Source of the DNA: Paramagnetospirillum marisnigri
GTDB taxonomy: Bacteria; Pseudomonadota; Alphaproteobacteria; Rhodospirillales; Magnetospirillaceae
Direction of reading: 5' to 3'
DNA length: 64,000 nt
Assembly: GCF_001650715.1 (NCBI RefSeq)
Contig: NZ_LWQT01000088.1
Coordinates: forward strand, 1-64,000
Shown here piece after piece: positions 61,273 to 64,000 of this stretch. Position numbers and translations under genes: made by a program. Numbering within the stretch: the first letter of the stretch is position 1; each line of letters opens with the position of its first letter. The notes beneath the pieces are model-generated. The model was not told the origin of the DNA and made no database searches. It saw only the letters and a program-made list of their open reading frames with translations.

Positions 61273-61856
61273 AGCGCGGCCTGTTCGCCACCATCCTGTG
61301 GACCAGCGTTGCCGCCTGCATCGGCGTCTTCCTGTTCTTCGTCAAGCACGAGGTCAAGGACCAGGAGCGCCGACTGACCGCGCTCAACAGCCAGATCCAG
61401 AGCAACCAGGAAACCATCCATATCCTGCGCGCCGAATGGAGCTATCTCAACGATCCCACCCGCCTGCGCGCCCTGGCGGAAAAGCATCTCGGCATGCATC
61501 CGGTGAAGGCGAACGAGGTGGCCACCCTGGACTCGGTTCTGCGGAACGGCCTGCCCTCCACCATGCTGGCGGCGGCGACGCCACCCCGTCCGGTGCTGGC
61601 GCCTCCCAATGCCAAACCGGTGGAACCGCTCCACAAGCAGCCGGTCAAGCTGGCCGATGGTCCGTCCAGGCAGAAGCCGTCCTCCGAGGCGGCCAAGCCG
61701 ACGCCCAAGCCGCAGCCGTCCAAGCCCGGCAGCGTCACCATGGCCAAGACGGAGACACCCCCGCCCACTGCCGCGCCTGCCCCCGCCACCGGGGGACGGG
61801 CCATCATCATCAAATCGCCGTCCCTGGCGCAGCAAAACGACGGGGGCGGCCGATGA
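61269..61856 (+). CDS. ftsL: Cell division protein FtsL-like
   Basis: The 195-residue bitopic protein has one N-terminal transmembrane helix (about residues 5-22), a short periplasmic coiled coil (KDQERRLTALNSQIQSNQETIHILRAEWSYLNDPTRLRALAEKHLGM) typical of FtsL, and a long Pro/Lys-rich tail. It helps assemble the FtsQLB complex at the septum. The tail makes it longer than E. coli FtsL, as usual for alphaproteobacteria. It lies between rsmH and ftsI and overlaps both. Confidence 0.87.
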   Translation: MKRGLFATILWTSVAACIGVFLFFVKHEVKDQERRLTALNSQIQSNQETIHILRAEWSYLNDPTRLRALAEKHLGMHPVKANEVATLDSVLRNGLPSTMLAAATPPRPVLAPPNAKPVEPLHKQPVKLADGPSRQKPSSEAAKPTPKPQPSKPGSVTMAKTETPPPTAAPAPATGGRAIIIKSPSLAQQNDGGGR

Positions 61857-63622
61857 GTCTTTTCCAGGCCAAGCGTCATCAACCCGGCTTCCATGCCGGC
61901 GACGATCTGCAGGCCGGGGCGGCGCTGCGGCTGGACGGCGTGCGCATGCAGGCCATCGAGACCGGCCGCTCCCGCCTGGTTTTCACCTCGCTGGTCTTCC
62001 TGCTGGCCTTCATCGGCATCGCCCTGCGCATGATCGATGTGTCGCTGTTCGACACCCGCCCGGCCAAGCCGACCGCGGCGCCCAGCGCCCGTTCCGACGG
62101 CCTGGAGATGGAACGGGCCGACATCTCGGATCGCAACGGCACCCTGCTGGCCTCGTCGCTGCCCACCATGTCGCTGTTCGCCGAGCCGGAAAAGCTGAAG
62201 GCGGCCAAGGTCGATGTGGAAGGCGCCGCCGCCCAGTTGGTGGCGGTGTTGCCCGATCTCGATATCGAGGAAACCATCGAGAAACTGTCCTCGGCCCGCA
62301 GCTTCGTCTACCTGAAGCGCAACCTGACGCCGCGCCAGCAATACGACGTCAACGCGCTGGGCATTCCCGGCCTGCAATTCGAGAAGGGCGAGCGCCGCAT
62401 CTATCCCCACGGCAATCTGGTGTCCCATGTGGTCGGCATGACCGGCGTCGACAACAAGGGCCTCGCCGGGATCGAGAAGCGGTTCGAGAACGCCATCCGC
62501 GAAAGCCGCGAGCCGCTGGGCCTGTCCATCGACATCCGGGTCCAGACCGTGGTGCGCAACGAACTGGCCCGCGCCGTCCAGGAATTCTCGGCGGTGGGCG
62601 CCACCGGCATGGTGATGGACGTCCATACCGGTGAGATGCTGGCCATGGTCAGCCTGCCCGACTTCGATCCCAACGATCCGCCGCCGCCCACCGACCCGTC
62701 CATGTTCAACCGCGCCACCAAGGGCGCCTACGAGATGGGCAGCACCTTCAAGCTGTTCAACACCGCCATGGCGCTGGATTCGGGGCGGATCAACCTCAAT
62801 TCCAGCTTCGACGCCACCAAGCCGCTGGTGTTCGGCGGCCACACCATCCACGACGACCATGCCCAGAACCGCTGGATGACGGTGCCGGAAATCCTGATCC
62901 ATTCCTCCAATATCGGTTCGGCCCGCATGGCGCTGGACGTGGGCACCGAGGGCCAGCGCGCCTTCATGGCCCGCATCGGCATGCTGGCGCCGCCCGCCCT
63001 GGAACTTCCCGAGGTGGGCGCTCCCATGGTTCCCAGCCCCTGGCGCGAGATCAATACCATCACCATCGCCTTCGGCCATGGCCTGTCGGTGACGCCCTTG
63101 CAGCTGGTGAGCGGGGTCGCCACCTTGGTCAATGGCGGCGAATACCACCCGCCAACCCTGCTGGCCCGTGCTCCCGACGAGAAGATCTCGGGCATCCGCA
63201 TCATCAAGCCGAAGACCTCGGACCAGATGCGCTCGCTGATGCGCATGGTGGTGACCGAGGGCACCGGCAAGAAGGCGGACGTGCCGGGTTACGAGGTGGG
63301 CGGCAAGACCGGCACCGCCGAAAAGGCGGGCCATGGCGGCTATCGCAAGAAGGCGGTGTTGTCGTCCTTCGTGGCGGCCTTCCCCATGGATGCGCCGCGC
63401 TACGCCATCCTGATCATGATCGACGAGCCCCAGGGCACCAAGGAGACCTATGGCTTCATCACGGCGGGCTGGACGGCGGCGCCGGTGGTCAGCCGGGTGG
63501 TGGCCCAGATCGCGCCCCTGATGGGGCTGATGCCCAAGACCGTGGTTCCGGCGGCCTCGCCGGTGGCCAAGTCCAATGTCAACACCTCCGGAAGGAGCCG
63601 GGAAGTTGCGGCGGTTGAGTGA
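61853..63622 (+). CDS. ftsI: Septal peptidoglycan transpeptidase FtsI (PBP3)
   Basis: The 589-residue class B penicillin-binding protein has an N-terminal cytoplasmic part, one transmembrane helix (about 42-62), a pedestal domain and a transpeptidase domain. The motifs are S297-x-x-K (MGSTFKLF), SSN (HSSNIGSARM) and K485-TG (GGKTGTAEK). It crosslinks septal peptidoglycan. The ATG overlaps the ftsL stop; a longer frame upstream in another gene is rejected. Confidence 0.95.
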   Translation: MSLFQAKRHQPGFHAGDDLQAGAALRLDGVRMQAIETGRSRLVFTSLVFLLAFIGIALRMIDVSLFDTRPAKPTAAPSARSDGLEMERADISDRNGTLLASSLPTMSLFAEPEKLKAAKVDVEGAAAQLVAVLPDLDIEETIEKLSSARSFVYLKRNLTPRQQYDVNALGIPGLQFEKGERRIYPHGNLVSHVVGMTGVDNKGLAGIEKRFENAIRESREPLGLSIDIRVQTVVRNELARAVQEFSAVGATGMVMDVHTGEMLAMVSLPDFDPNDPPPPTDPSMFNRATKGAYEMGSTFKLFNTAMALDSGRINLNSSFDATKPLVFGGHTIHDDHAQNRWMTVPEILIHSSNIGSARMALDVGTEGQRAFMARIGMLAPPALELPEVGAPMVPSPWREINTITIAFGHGLSVTPLQLVSGVATLVNGGEYHPPTLLARAPDEKISGIRIIKPKTSDQMRSLMRMVVTEGTGKKADVPGYEVGGKTGTAEKAGHGGYRKKAVLSSFVAAFPMDAPRYAILIMIDEPQGTKETYGFITAGWTAAPVVSRVVAQIAPLMGLMPKTVVPAASPVAKSNVNTSGRSREVAAVE

Positions 63623-64000
63623 AATGATGGGAACGACGCTCGCCATGGACGTTGATATCGCCGGGATTACCGCCGATTCCCGTGCCGTCGCGCCCGGATT
63701 CCTGTTCGCCGCCCTGTTGGGGACCAAGGCCGATGGTCGCGACTTCGTGCCCGCCGCGCTGAAGGCGGGCGCCTCGGCGGTCTTGGCGCCGGAAGGTTCC
63801 GACCTCGACCTGCCGCCCGGTGTCGCCCAGATCACCGATGCCAATCCCCGGCGCCGTTTCGCCCAACTGGCCGCCGCCTTCCATGGCGACCAGCCCAAGA
63901 GCGTGGTGGCGGTCACCGGCACCAACGGCAAGACCTCCACTGCCGTGTTCTATGGCCGCCTGATGGAGGAATTGGGCCATCACGCCGCCGCCATCGGCAC
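63606..64000 (+). CDS. murE: UDP-MurNAc-tripeptide synthetase MurE, cut by window end
   Basis: The visible N-terminal 131 residues match MurE: LRRLSEMM at the start, the uridine-binding segment GITADSRAVAPGFLFAAL and the ATP-binding loop VTGTNGKTSTA. I set the start at TTG 63606, eight bases after GGAAGGAG, giving the usual MurE N-terminus; an ATG at 63624 is the alternative. It overlaps ftsI by 17 bp. The ligase adds the third amino acid, normally meso-DAP, but the specificity loop lies outside the window. Confidence 0.88.
   Translation, partial: MRRLSEMMGTTLAMDVDIAGITADSRAVAPGFLFAALLGTKADGRDFVPAALKAGASAVLAPEGSDLDLPPGVAQITDANPRRRFAQLAAAFHGDQPKSVVAVTGTNGKTSTAVFYGRLMEELGHHAAAIG

Overview
The window reads as a GC-rich alphaproteobacterial chromosome. 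By gene content it is most like a Magnetospirillum-type member of the Rhodospirillales, but this is an inference: no rRNA, tRNA or magnetosome gene is present to settle it. The basis is four complete hemerythrin-like proteins, a GTP-type PEP carboxykinase, an ABC-type nitrate transporter with NasS/NasT control, B12-dependent enzymes (class II ribonucleotide reductase, QueG), and alphaproteobacterial-type CheZ and XRE proteins. Genes are densely packed, with 4-nt ATGA/GTGA/TTGA stop-start overlaps at many junctions. Most identifications are of conserved housekeeping families.

Layout. 1-2.4 kb: the C-terminal part of a Tn3-family transposase and the transposon's 38-bp terminal repeat, then a short tandem repeat. 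2.5-8 kb (minus): class II ribonucleotide reductase, then the ftsE-ftsX-ydcF-plsC overlap operon. 8.1-11 kb: a zinc-ribbon membrane protein, an MFS transporter and hemerythrin 1. 11.2-15.8 kb (minus): glycine cleavage operon gcvT-gcvH-gcvPA-gcvPB under a tandem glycine riboswitch. 15.9-19.1 kb: a lipoprotein, ispH, thrB, rnhA. 19.2-24.2 kb (minus): a REPIN-like repeat, then (in transcription order) two degenerate EAL proteins, an ABC-2 exporter and yajQ. 24.3-28.6 kb: PPP-family phosphatase, hldE, queF, queG, an XRE regulator. 28.9-35.5 kb: a hypothetical, a PNPOx-like protein, pckG, a lipoprotein, an overlapping quartet (GST, cupin, HAD, Mug glycosylase) and hemerythrin 2. 35.6-41.5 kb: pyrB with an apparently non-catalytic pyrC-like partner, plsY, slyD, an orphan ribbon-helix-helix protein and PBP1A. 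41.6-52.2 kb (minus): a complete nitrate assimilation locus, nasT followed by nrtA-nrtB-nrtD-nasS-nirB-nirD-nasA. 52.4-58.9 kb: a secreted protein with an unusual response regulator, twin palindromic elements, a membrane protein, a cyclic-nucleotide-gated-type K+ channel overlapping a DUF1491 gene, hemerythrins 3 and 4, an EEP-family hydrolase and cheZ. 59.1-64 kb: RNase P RNA, then the start of the dcw cell-division cluster (mraZ, rsmH, ftsL, ftsI, murE, the last cut by the window edge).

The regulatory DNA is unusually legible. The nitrate operon has a consensus sigma-54 promoter, two hexaloop hairpins of the ANTAR target type and an intrinsic terminator, which together with NasS and NasT make up the nitrate-responsive antitermination circuit. 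The gcv operon has a two-aptamer glycine riboswitch. mraZ is preceded by four 10-bp-spaced MraZ-type boxes. nrdJ is preceded by a perfect DnaA box.

The strongest candidates for something little described are the operon of two degenerate EAL proteins with an ABC-2 exporter and YajQ (19.4-24.2 kb), the overlapping hemerythrin-cheZ pair (57.8-58.9 kb), and the twin bulged palindromes with CTAGTGT ends (53.7-53.9 kb).
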